From NCBI RefSeq assembly GCF_900142135.1, contig NZ_FQZU01000007.1, positions 149,657-213,656 on the forward strand: 64,000 nt of DNA, given 5' to 3'. The position numbers were made by a program, and so were the translations under genes. Each line of letters begins with the position of its first letter. The stretch's first letter is position 1. Below the pieces are notes generated by a model. The model saw only the letters and a program-made list of their open reading frames with translations. It had not been told where the DNA came from and did not search any database. This document shows, piece after piece, positions 43,401 to 52,100 of the stretch. This DNA is from Desulfatibacillum alkenivorans DSM 16219 (GTDB lineage Bacteria > Desulfobacterota > Desulfobacteria > Desulfobacterales > Desulfatibacillaceae).

Positions 43401-43571
43401 CCCGGCGCCGCCGTTTCTTATGCATTCCTATGCTCTGAGTGTGAATGCATATTGAACTATTTGAGAATAATTCAATTCCTTGCATCCGGAAGGCGGCTGA
43501 AAACCATAAATGATGAGGGCGGCCGCGGCCGCAATGATTTTTTTCACCATTAATTCCTATCACAAAGGCTA

Positions 43572-45983
43572 TCATTCCTTATCCAAAAGAGGGCTGGGGG
43601 CGCCGCAATGGGGGCAGATTTTCCAGCTTTCCTCCAAAAAGGAATGACACGAGCGGCAGCGCAGCACCAGAGCCGCGGCGCAGTGAGGGCAGTAATTGAA
43701 TCGTTGCGCCATGGCGTGATTGCAGGCCGGGCAAAGGATTTCCAGGGTGTTTTGCGGCCCCAACACCCGCAGGACCTCTTCACAGGTGGAGATTCCGGCG
43801 CGCACCTTGTCCATGGAGTCTTCCAGGATGGTTTTCATATTAGCCTGGCTGGCGGCTCTCATGAGTTCGGCGTCCGAGGCGCCGGAGTGGACCATGCGCC
43901 GGAATTCCGAGTCGAACTCCAGCACTTCGTACACGCCTATTCGGCCTTTGTATCCGCCGCCATTGCATTGGGGGCAGCCCCGGCCTTTTTTGGGGGTGAA
44001 GTCAAGGCGCTCAGGATCCAGCCTTAGGGCTTTCAGCACATCCGCATCCACTTGGGCGTCTTCCATGCAGTGGGGACAAATTCTCCGTAAAAGGCGCTGG
44101 GCGATAATTCCGGTCAGGGCCTCGCTCATGACGTAGGATTTAATGCCCATGTCCCGAAGCCGGATAATGGAGGCTATGCTGCCGTTTGTATGAAGCGTGC
44201 TTAAGACCAGATGCCCGGTCAGGGCGGCGTGAAAGGCCACCTCGGCGGTCTGGAAGTCCCGGATTTCGCCCAGCATGATCACGTTGGGATCCTGGCGCAG
44301 GATGGACCGGAGGATGGTGGGAAAGTCCAGGCCGATTTTCTCCCGCACGTTCACCTGCTCGGCCATGCCCATATGGTATTCCACGGGATCTTCGATGGTA
44401 GTGAAGTTTTTGGTTATGGAAGCCCCCCTCCTGAGCATGGCGTACAAGGTGCTGGTTTTGCCGCTGCCCGTGGGGCCGGTTGCCAGGACCATGCCTTGAG
44501 GCTGGCGGATGAAGCGCAGGATTTTCTCCATGTCCATGGGGGTGAGGCCCAAATCCTCCAATTCCTGGCTGGCTGCGCTTTTATCCAGAATGCGCAGGAC
44601 GATTTTCTCCCCGTTCACCGTGGGCAGGCTGGAAATCCGCATATCCACGGTCTTGGTGGAGGCTTTAACCGTCACCCGGCCGTCCTGGGGCTTGCGGCGT
44701 TCGGTGATGTCCAATTCGCTCATGACCTTGATCCGGGATACAATGGGCGGATGCATGGCCATGGGAATGCGGATTTTTTCCTGCAGCAGATCGTCGATCC
44801 GGTATCTTACCATCAAATATTTGGTCTTGGGCTCGATGTGCACGTCCGAAGCGCCGTGGCGCAAGGCGTCCGAAATAATGGAGTTGACGATGCGGATGGC
44901 AGGAGGCTGATCCTTGCTTTTCAATAGCTCGTCCACGTCCACCACATCATCCTCCTCCAGGATGATTTCAATGGTTTCCGTGGGATCCATCAATTCGATT
45001 TCCGATATCACGGAGTTGAGGGACGATTCGCCCCCATACAACTCTTGAACTTTACTCCTGATTTCCTCCTGGGTCGCCAGGGCGGGCTTGATCGGCATGC
45101 CCGTTAAAAAACGGAGTTCGTCGATCTTCACCAAATCCGTGGGGTCGGCCATGGCCGTTACTAGCTGGCCGTCCATTCTTTTCAAGGGGACCAGTAAATG
45201 CTTCTCGCAAATTTCCGAGGGAATGAGCGAGGCCAGCGGCGCCGAAGCCGTGAACTCGGCGGGATTCACCCGGTTGACCTTAAGCTCCTCTTCCATGACG
45301 TCCATGATGGTTTTTTCGTCCGCCAACTTCATTTCCATCAATATGGCAGGCAGGATTTTGTCGCTCCTGGCCTGGACCTGCAGGGCCTTTTCCAAATCCT
45401 CCTTGGTCAACAGGTTGCGTTTCACCAGCATGCGTCCGATTTGGCTGCGGTTGGCGCTAAAGCATTTGGTGAGGGTCTTGATTTTCTTGCTCTGTTCTTT
45501 CTGGCGATTTTTTAAATAGACGTTTTCCTTGATCAGGTCGTACTGCTCCAGGGCCAGGCCCACGGTGATGCGCAGGTCATCGTCGTTCCAGGGTTTGGTG
45601 ATGAACTTGTACACCGCGCCTTCGTTGATGGCCCCCATGATGGCGTTTACGTCCGCATGCCCGGTGAGCATGATCCGTATGGTTTGGGGATAAAGCTCCT
45701 TGACCTTGCGCAGCAGGTCCGCGCCCTGCATGCCCGGCATGCGATGGTCCGAGACGATCACGTGCACCCTGGCCGCCTTAAGCGTTTCAAGGGCCTCCTC
45801 CGCGGACTCGGCGGTTAATAAACGGTAGTTCTCCTTCCGGAATATCCTCCGCATGGCCTTCAAAACATGGGGCTCGTCATCAACAAACAGGATGGCGTAC
45901 CGGCTGCTTTCCTTTTTCAGGGAGGTGACTTCCTTTGCTTCCTGCGCTTTTCCGCCCATAAATAGAGAGGCTAATTTTGGCAT
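43572..45983 (-). CDS. Receiver - GspE/PilB-type ATPase with zinc-ribbon tail
   Basis: 803 residues. Receiver at 30-145 (Asp35/36, phosphoacceptor Asp79 in VSDHRMPGM, Thr107, Lys130). MshEN-like N-domain about 180-320, then the secretion ATPase: Walker A GPTGSGKT (503-510), Asp box, Walker B VIMLGEIRD (about 568-576), His box LVLSTLHTN. The tetracysteine zinc site CPHC...CPQC is about 632-665. The tail adds two further zinc ribbons (CPAC/CPHC and CRSC/CPHC). Known: PilB/GspE hexamers drive pilus or secretion assembly. A receiver in front of the whole ATPase is unusual. Start 45983 overlaps the kinase gene by 13 bases; GAAGAGG precedes it. Confidence 0.9.
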   Translation of the reverse strand: MPKLASLFMGGKAQEAKEVTSLKKESSRYAILFVDDEPHVLKAMRRIFRKENYRLLTAESAEEALETLKAARVHVIVSDHRMPGMQGADLLRKVKELYPQTIRIMLTGHADVNAIMGAINEGAVYKFITKPWNDDDLRITVGLALEQYDLIKENVYLKNRQKEQSKKIKTLTKCFSANRSQIGRMLVKRNLLTKEDLEKALQVQARSDKILPAILMEMKLADEKTIMDVMEEELKVNRVNPAEFTASAPLASLIPSEICEKHLLVPLKRMDGQLVTAMADPTDLVKIDELRFLTGMPIKPALATQEEIRSKVQELYGGESSLNSVISEIELMDPTETIEIILEEDDVVDVDELLKSKDQPPAIRIVNSIISDALRHGASDVHIEPKTKYLMVRYRIDDLLQEKIRIPMAMHPPIVSRIKVMSELDITERRKPQDGRVTVKASTKTVDMRISSLPTVNGEKIVLRILDKSAASQELEDLGLTPMDMEKILRFIRQPQGMVLATGPTGSGKTSTLYAMLRRGASITKNFTTIEDPVEYHMGMAEQVNVREKIGLDFPTILRSILRQDPNVIMLGEIRDFQTAEVAFHAALTGHLVLSTLHTNGSIASIIRLRDMGIKSYVMSEALTGIIAQRLLRRICPHCMEDAQVDADVLKALRLDPERLDFTPKKGRGCPQCNGGGYKGRIGVYEVLEFDSEFRRMVHSGASDAELMRAASQANMKTILEDSMDKVRAGISTCEEVLRVLGPQNTLEILCPACNHAMAQRFNYCPHCAAALVLRCRSCHSFLEESWKICPHCGAPSPLLDKE

Positions 45984-47404
45984 TCCTCTTCTCCGGCTTC
46001 GCATTCCATGTCAGGGTTCTCCTTTGGGATTTTTATGGTGAAACAAGTTCCTTCCCCGGGCTGGCTGTCCGCTTTAATGCTCCCATGGTGCCTGGCGATT
46101 ATTTTGTAAGCCACATTCAAACCAAGCCCGGTGCCCTGGCCCACCTCCTTGGTGGTGAAAAAAGGATCGAAAATGCGGGAAATATTTTCCGGGGCGATGC
46201 CCGAGCCCGTGTCACGGATCTCAACTACGGCGAAGTCCTCTTCCATATAGGTTTTAATATGGATTTCCCCGCTGCTTTCCATGGCCTGCACCGCATTGAC
46301 CAGGAGGTTCATAAACACCTGGCCGATTTGCTGGGGATAGCAGGGAACCTCCTCCATGCTTCCGTATTCCCGTTTCACCAGGGTTTTATATTTGAGTTCG
46401 TTGCGGACAATATTCAAGGTGGAATCCATCACCCGATTGAGATCTGAATATTGGATTGCATGCTTTTCCGGATGGGCGAAATCCTTCAGGTCCTGCACGA
46501 TTTTTTTAATTCTGTCCGCGCCGTCCATGGACTCGTCCACCAGAGTCAGAATGTCGTCCAGCAGAAAATCCACGTCGATGTCCTGTTCCGTTTTCCGCAC
46601 TTCGTCCAATTTTTCCTGCACCTGCGCCGGGATGCAGTCTCCTGTGTGGCTGTCGTGGATAGCCTTTACAAGGTCCCGATACTTACTGAAAAGCAACTTA
46701 AAATCCGCGCCGTATTCCTTTAACGAGTTTAGGTTGCTGGATATAAATCCCGTCGGATTATTGATTTCATGGGCCACCCCGGCGGCAAGCTGCCCAATGG
46801 AGGCCATTTTTTCCTGCAACAGAAGCATTTCCTGGGTTTTTCGGATTTTCTCGGCCTTTATTTCCACTTCCTTTTCCAGGGTCTCCGCCAAGCGGCGGTA
46901 TTTTTGCTCCGACTCCTCCAGCATGGCGTTGCGCCGCTCCAGGGCCTGATACGTGTCTTCCACCACCTTGCCGTGCAGGCCCATGGTCATGAGGACCTGC
47001 TGATTCATGGTCATGAATTCCTTTAAAATGGAGAATATCAATAATTCCACTGGGCGGGTCTCGGGTTTGGACGGCCCAAGCCCTAAAAAGCCCACCGCTT
47101 CCGCTTCGTGCATCAGCGGATACAACCGGACAGGCCCTTCCGAAAGCTCCAGCAGCATGCCTTCTTCAGGACAGTCCTTTACCGCCTTTTTCAAAAGGGA
47201 CAGGTCCTCCTTTGTCAAAGGGTGGAATGAAAAATAAGCCTCCCCATCGGGGTGAAGAATGATGGATTTGTCCAGCCCAAGCCGTTTCAGGTGACACGTC
47301 CCTTTTTCAATAAGAGGGGCGGGGAGCAACTGGGTAACGTCATACTCCCGGTCAAAATCTCCCAGGCCGTCGTCATGATCCAAAATGTATTTTTGAGAAT
47401 GCAT
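45971..47404 (-). CDS. Soluble sensor histidine kinase
   Basis: 477 residues with no membrane segment. An N-terminal unassigned sensor (about 1-145, with HPDGEAYFSFHPLTKED and YPLMHEAEAVGFLGLG) is GAF-like in feel. A coiled coil at 150-195 follows, then HisKA with His212 (GVAHEINNPTGF) and a HATPase domain (RDTGSGIAPENIS, GQGTGLGLNVAYK). No receiver is attached; the natural partner is the receiver-PilB protein whose gene overlaps this one. AAGGAG precedes ATG 47404. It is the middle gene of the MglA-kinase-ATPase operon. Confidence 0.88.
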   Translation of the reverse strand: MHSQKYILDHDDGLGDFDREYDVTQLLPAPLIEKGTCHLKRLGLDKSIILHPDGEAYFSFHPLTKEDLSLLKKAVKDCPEEGMLLELSEGPVRLYPLMHEAEAVGFLGLGPSKPETRPVELLIFSILKEFMTMNQQVLMTMGLHGKVVEDTYQALERRNAMLEESEQKYRRLAETLEKEVEIKAEKIRKTQEMLLLQEKMASIGQLAAGVAHEINNPTGFISSNLNSLKEYGADFKLLFSKYRDLVKAIHDSHTGDCIPAQVQEKLDEVRKTEQDIDVDFLLDDILTLVDESMDGADRIKKIVQDLKDFAHPEKHAIQYSDLNRVMDSTLNIVRNELKYKTLVKREYGSMEEVPCYPQQIGQVFMNLLVNAVQAMESSGEIHIKTYMEEDFAVVEIRDTGSGIAPENISRIFDPFFTTKEVGQGTGLGLNVAYKIIARHHGSIKADSQPGEGTCFTIKIPKENPDMECEAGEEECQN

Positions 47405-47445
47405 TGCATCTCCTTTTTGACGCCCGTCCTCTTGCTGCATTTATT

Positions 47446-48096
47446 TTATCTCCGGCCCTCTAACAGGCTCAAAAAGTCTTCTTCCGCCATGTCGAAATTC
47501 TTTTCCAATCCGTGCATCCGGTCCAGGGATTGGTACGTCGCACTCAGTATTTGCTGAAAAGTCTCCACAACGCCCAGGCCTTTCAGGGCCGTTGCAAATA
47601 CCAGGGGCAGGCCCGTGGGGCTCCAGCGGGCTGACACTTCGTCCTCCGGCTCGATGTCCCGCAAGTCTCTTTTGTTGTATTGAATCACCAATGGCAGGGA
47701 GTCCAGGTCCAGGCCCACCCTTTGGGCGTTGTTCTCCAGATTGTCGAAGCTCTCGAAGTTGCTCATGGATTGGGTCAGTTGGGAGTCCGCCACAAACACC
47801 ACGCCGTCCGCCCGGGACAAAACCGCCTTTCGGGTGGCGTCGTGGGCCACCTGGCCGGGTACGGTGTACAGCTTGATTTTGGCCAAAAAATTGCTCTTGG
47901 ATCTCGCCGCCAGGGGAAGCAGGTCGAAAAAAAGGGTCCGGTCCCCTTTGGTCTCCAATGTCAGCAAATCGCCGCGCCGGCTTGGATTGACGACGTCGTG
48001 CAGACGCATGAGATTGGTGGTCTTCCCGCTCAGCGCCGGACCGTAGTACACGATTTTCACCACCATTTTCTTCCCGTTCTCGTCAAATTGCGCCAT
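47446..48096 (-). CDS. mglA: MglA-type small GTPase
   Basis: 216 residues. Walker A YYGPALSGKTTNLMRLH (19-26), the MglA-style TVPGQ in place of DTAGQ, the shared helix region LSRADGVVFVADSQ, and YNKRDL as the base-recognition NKxD. The C-terminal 20 residues extend the usual length. Known: MglA sets the leading cell pole in gliding and pilus-driven movement, with MglB as its activating protein. No mglB (roadblock) gene is adjacent. First gene of an operon with a histidine kinase and a receiver-PilB ATPase, behind a -24/-12 promoter. The gene symbol is by family likeness. Confidence 0.88.
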   Translation of the reverse strand: MAQFDENGKKMVVKIVYYGPALSGKTTNLMRLHDVVNPSRRGDLLTLETKGDRTLFFDLLPLAARSKSNFLAKIKLYTVPGQVAHDATRKAVLSRADGVVFVADSQLTQSMSNFESFDNLENNAQRVGLDLDSLPLVIQYNKRDLRDIEPEDEVSARWSPTGLPLVFATALKGLGVVETFQQILSATYQSLDRMHGLEKNFDMAEEDFLSLLEGRR

Positions 48097-48242
48097 GCAT
48101 AATCCCTTGTCCGGTTTCTAAGGCTGTTTGTGCAGAATTCGTGGAGTCGCCGGTTTCAAATCCTTCATTATGTGAAAAAATTGTGGAGAATGCTTCCCTA
48201 AGCTATACCTCCCGGAATTCTGTGCTATTATGGATATACGGA

Positions 48243-48258
48243 AGCACAAACCGTGCCA
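48243..48258 (-). promoter_or_regulatory. Sigma-54-type promoter of the MglA operon
   Basis: On the minus strand TGGCACG-GTTT-GTGCT, one mismatch from consensus, GG at 48257-48256 and GC at 48245-48244 (N10). It shares GGCACG.TTTGTGCT with the promoter at 38159-38174. The expected start is near 48233, with a leader of about 137 bases. Confidence 0.7.
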
Positions 48259-48359
48259 TCTGAATGGCAACAAGGAATGCGAAGCACTGGTAAACGATTC
48301 TTTGTCGAAAAATATGTAAGCACCCGTAAACGCACGTTAAATTTATTAAGGAGGAGCCC

Positions 48360-49166
48360 ATGCACCCACTCATCGACAAGCAGACGGTCAAACTCATCCG
48401 TCAGACAGGCGCCACATTCGCCAACGCTCCGGACCGCAAGGAAATTTTAGAGCAGCACGGGCTCCCATGCGATCAAAAAGCGGAAAACGTCATTGTCACC
48501 GGGTGCCAGATTTTACCGGCCATGCCCAAGGTGCTGCAGGCCCTGGCCTGGGTGTTTGACCGCGCAGGCTTTTCCTACACTTTTTTATCCGAGGAATATT
48601 GCTGCGGAAACAACCTGTACCGCCCGGCCATTAAGGCCAAGGATCAGGAAGCCCTGGCCGAGTGCCAGGACCTCTCCCGAACCTTTGTGGAGCAGAACAT
48701 CAACAAGGCGAGGCAGTTGGGAGCAAGCCGTTTGGTGATATTCTGCTCTCCCTGCTATCCCATTTACAAACATGCATTCCCGGACGAGAACATCGTGTTC
48801 TACCCCACCGCCATTGAAGAGTGCCTGCCTCCCCTGGAGCGGAACATGGCCATTGACTACTATGCGGGATGCTATCGCCTGCACAAAAAATTCGCCCCGG
48901 TTCCCATGGATCTCAAGGGCGTGAGCAAGTGCTTTTCCAAAATCAAAGGCCTGGGCGTGCATTCCATATCGGCCCCCCAATGCTGCTACAAGCCCGAGGG
49001 TGCGGCCCATATGATGAATTCGGTCCAAACCCAGACCATGGTGCACGTGTGCACGGGCTGCTATTTTCAAGCCCTCATGAACGCGCCCAAGGACCAAAAG
49101 GCGCCTTTGAACATCCTTATGCTGCCGGAATTTATCGATAATGTTTTACAGGAGGCCAAATCATGA
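48360..49166 (+). CDS. CCG-domain (HdrB-like cysteine-rich) protein
   Basis: 268 residues. Two cysteine-rich CCG-type modules: EEYCCGNNLYRPA with an upstream VTGCQILPAM, and IDYYAGCYRLHKK, SAPQCCYKPEGAAHM and HVCTGCYFQALM. In HdrB and related proteins such motifs hold unusual iron-sulfur clusters at the disulfide or thiol site. Role inferred: a redox or thiol-handling subunit, perhaps working with a distant HdrA-type protein. AAGGAGGAG lies 5 bases before the ATG. Its stop overlaps the next start (ATGA), although the next gene is an unrelated envelope protein. Confidence 0.82.
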   Translation: MHPLIDKQTVKLIRQTGATFANAPDRKEILEQHGLPCDQKAENVIVTGCQILPAMPKVLQALAWVFDRAGFSYTFLSEEYCCGNNLYRPAIKAKDQEALAECQDLSRTFVEQNINKARQLGASRLVIFCSPCYPIYKHAFPDENIVFYPTAIEECLPPLERNMAIDYYAGCYRLHKKFAPVPMDLKGVSKCFSKIKGLGVHSISAPQCCYKPEGAAHMMNSVQTQTMVHVCTGCYFQALMNAPKDQKAPLNILMLPEFIDNVLQEAKS

Positions 49167-52100
49167 AAAAGGCCGCACTAATTATCACAACGCTGGTTAT
49201 CATCTGCCTGGCGGCGGGCGCCGCCCTGGCCGATCAGACTTTCAAGGTGGTGGATATCGGCGAAAGAACCTTTCAGGAAGCCCCCGCCATATCCGTCATC
49301 TTTTCGGCCCCGCTGGACCCCAAGGTGCGGCATGACCAGCATTTGCGCATCAGCGATCAAAAGGAAATCCTCAAAGGCGCCTGGATTCTTTCCGAAGACA
49401 ACAGAACCTTGTATTACACCGCCGTGCAGCCTGAAACCCAATACACCGTCACGGTGCTGGATACGCTTGAATCCGCAGACGGCGCCAGGCTGGAAAAGCG
49501 CGTCTCCCAGGGCGTGACCACCCGCAAGATCGTCCCGGCCGTCAGCTTCGCCGGGGACGGCCTGCTGCTGCCTCCCAGCCTGGTGCAGGGTTTGCCCGTG
49601 GCCGCGGTCAACGTGCCCGCCGTGGACGTGGAATTCTTCCGCCTGAACGACGACGCCACGGCCAGACACGTGGATTGGTCCAGGCCCAATAAAAGCTTGT
49701 CCACCTATTGGATGGGCGAAATTCTGGAGGAGTCCAAAGTGGTCTTCTCCGGGCGATTCGACCTGGATCCGGAGCCCAACCGCCGGGTGGTCCGCAACAT
49801 CGCCCTGGACTCCATCAAGGCCTTGAAAAAGCCGGGCGTGTACCTCGCGGTCATGCGCAAGCCCGGACAATACTCCTATAATTACGACGCCTCCTTTTTC
49901 ATCGTCACGGACATCGCTCTCCAGGCCAGGCTGTACAAAGACATGATTTACATTACGGCCTCCTCCCTCAAGGACGGGTCCCCCTTGTCCGGCGTCAAAC
50001 TCAGTTTTTTGGATTGGAAGGATAGTAAGATCAAAGAGCTTGCCGTGGGCGAAACCAACGAAGACGGCATGTTTTGGAGCGCGGGCGACGTCAGAAAGAA
50101 AACCGAGTTTGTCAAAGCGGAGTTTAAGGATCAGATCAGCGTTTTGCCCATGCGCCTGCCCGCTTTGGATCTGTCTGAATTCAAGTACGGCTCCCGGCCC
50201 CAGAAAAACCAGGAGATCTTTGCCTACGGCCCTCGGGATCTGTACCGGCCCGGCGAAAAGGTCATCGTCTCCTGCCTGCTGCGCGATTATGACGGCAGGC
50301 CGGTCCCGGGCGCGCCCATCCATGCCACGCTCATCGCTCCGGACGGACGCAAGGCCGGGACTTACACCTGGGCGGCCGAGGCTTTGTCCGACGAAGACGT
50401 CTACTATTGGCAGGGCGAGATGAGCCTCTCCACGAACGCCGTGACGGGGGAATGGCGCTGCGAACTCCGCACCATCAAGGATTCCAAAAGGCCCGACCAG
50501 ATATACAAGTTTCATGTGGAGGAGTTCCTGCCCGAACGCATGAAGCTGGAACTGGAATCCAAGCAGGAAACCCTGGACCCCAAAGGGCCTTTTCACGTGG
50601 ATGTCACGGGCATGTACCTTTACGGCGCCCCGGCGAGCGGAAACCGGGTGGAATCCTCCGTCCTGGTAAAAGCCCAACGTTCGTTTCCCGGCAAATACAA
50701 GGAATTCCTCTTTGGGAAAGAGGACGACGAGAACTACTCGGACTTCCAGGAATATAACGACTTCGCCCTGGACGCTGATGGCAAGGGCCTTGTCGCCGTG
50801 GACAGCATGTGGAGCGCGCTGGAAAGCCCTGCCCAGGTGCGCGTTTTCGCCGAATTGTTTGAAACCGGAGGCCGCCCCGTCACCCGCAGCATTTCCCGGA
50901 CCATGTGGCCCGCAAAGACTCTGGTTGGCCTTCGCCCCATGTTTGAAAGGGATTCCGTGGATCAGGGAAAGGCCTTGTTTGAAGTGGTGCGCATGGACAA
51001 GGACGGCGCTCTCTCCCCGGCTTCCGGCCTTTTGGTGGACGTAACCAGGGAGGATCGCGATTATTATTGGGAATACACCGAAAACCGCGGCTGGGTGTAC
51101 CGGCATACGGAAAAGAACTATCATTATCTCTCCCAAATTCTGGATCTTCAGCCGGACAAGCCCACGCCCCTGGCCTTGGATTTGCCTTACGGCAGGTACT
51201 TGCTGAGCATCAAGGACCCGGAAACCGGAAACACCGCCAGTTACCGCTTTTACGTAGGCGGTTGGTGGTGGTCCTCCGAACAGGACAAGACCGCCCGGCC
51301 CGACATGGTCAACCTGGCCCTGGACAAGCCCGCCTACCTGCCAGGCGACATCATCAAGGTGACGGTCACGCCTCCTCACGCAGGCCAGGCCATCATCATG
51401 GTGGAAGGCGACAAGGTCCTTTGGTCCAAGCGCCTGGACGTTCCCAAGGAAGGCGCGGTGGTGGAAATCCCCATGTCCGCCGCCTGGGACAGCCACGACC
51501 TTTACATCAGCGCCACGGTTTTGAGACCCATTGACGCCAAGGAAAAAATCGCGCCCAACCGCGCCGTGGGGCTGGTGCATCTGCCTTTGGACCGCACCCG
51601 GCGCATCCTGAAAATCAATATTGACGCGCCGGATAAAACCGAGCCCAACCAAAAAGCGGAAATTGGCCTGCATCTGGACAACGCGCCCAGGGAGCCTGTT
51701 TTCGTCACCCTGGCCGCCGTGGACGTGGGCATCCTGAATATCACCAATTTCAAGACGCCTGATCCCGTAGAGCATTTCTTCGGCCAAAGGCTTTACGGCG
51801 TGGACATTCGCGACCTGTACGCCAAGGTGGCGGAATTCACCGACGGCAAGTTGATCCGGCCCAAGTGGGGCGGCGACGCCGACGCCTCGCCCGGCGGCAA
51901 GAAGCCGGAGTCCAAAGTCAAGCTGGCGGCCCTGTTTCATGCGCCCGTGGGCTTTGACCACCAGGGCAAGGCGACCGTTACGCTTGATCTGCCGGATTTC
52001 AACGGAACCCTGCGCCTCATGGCCGTGGCTTTCAGCGAAAACTCCTACGGCAGCGCAGATAAGGAAATGATCGTGGCCGCGCCCGTGGTCACCCAATTGG

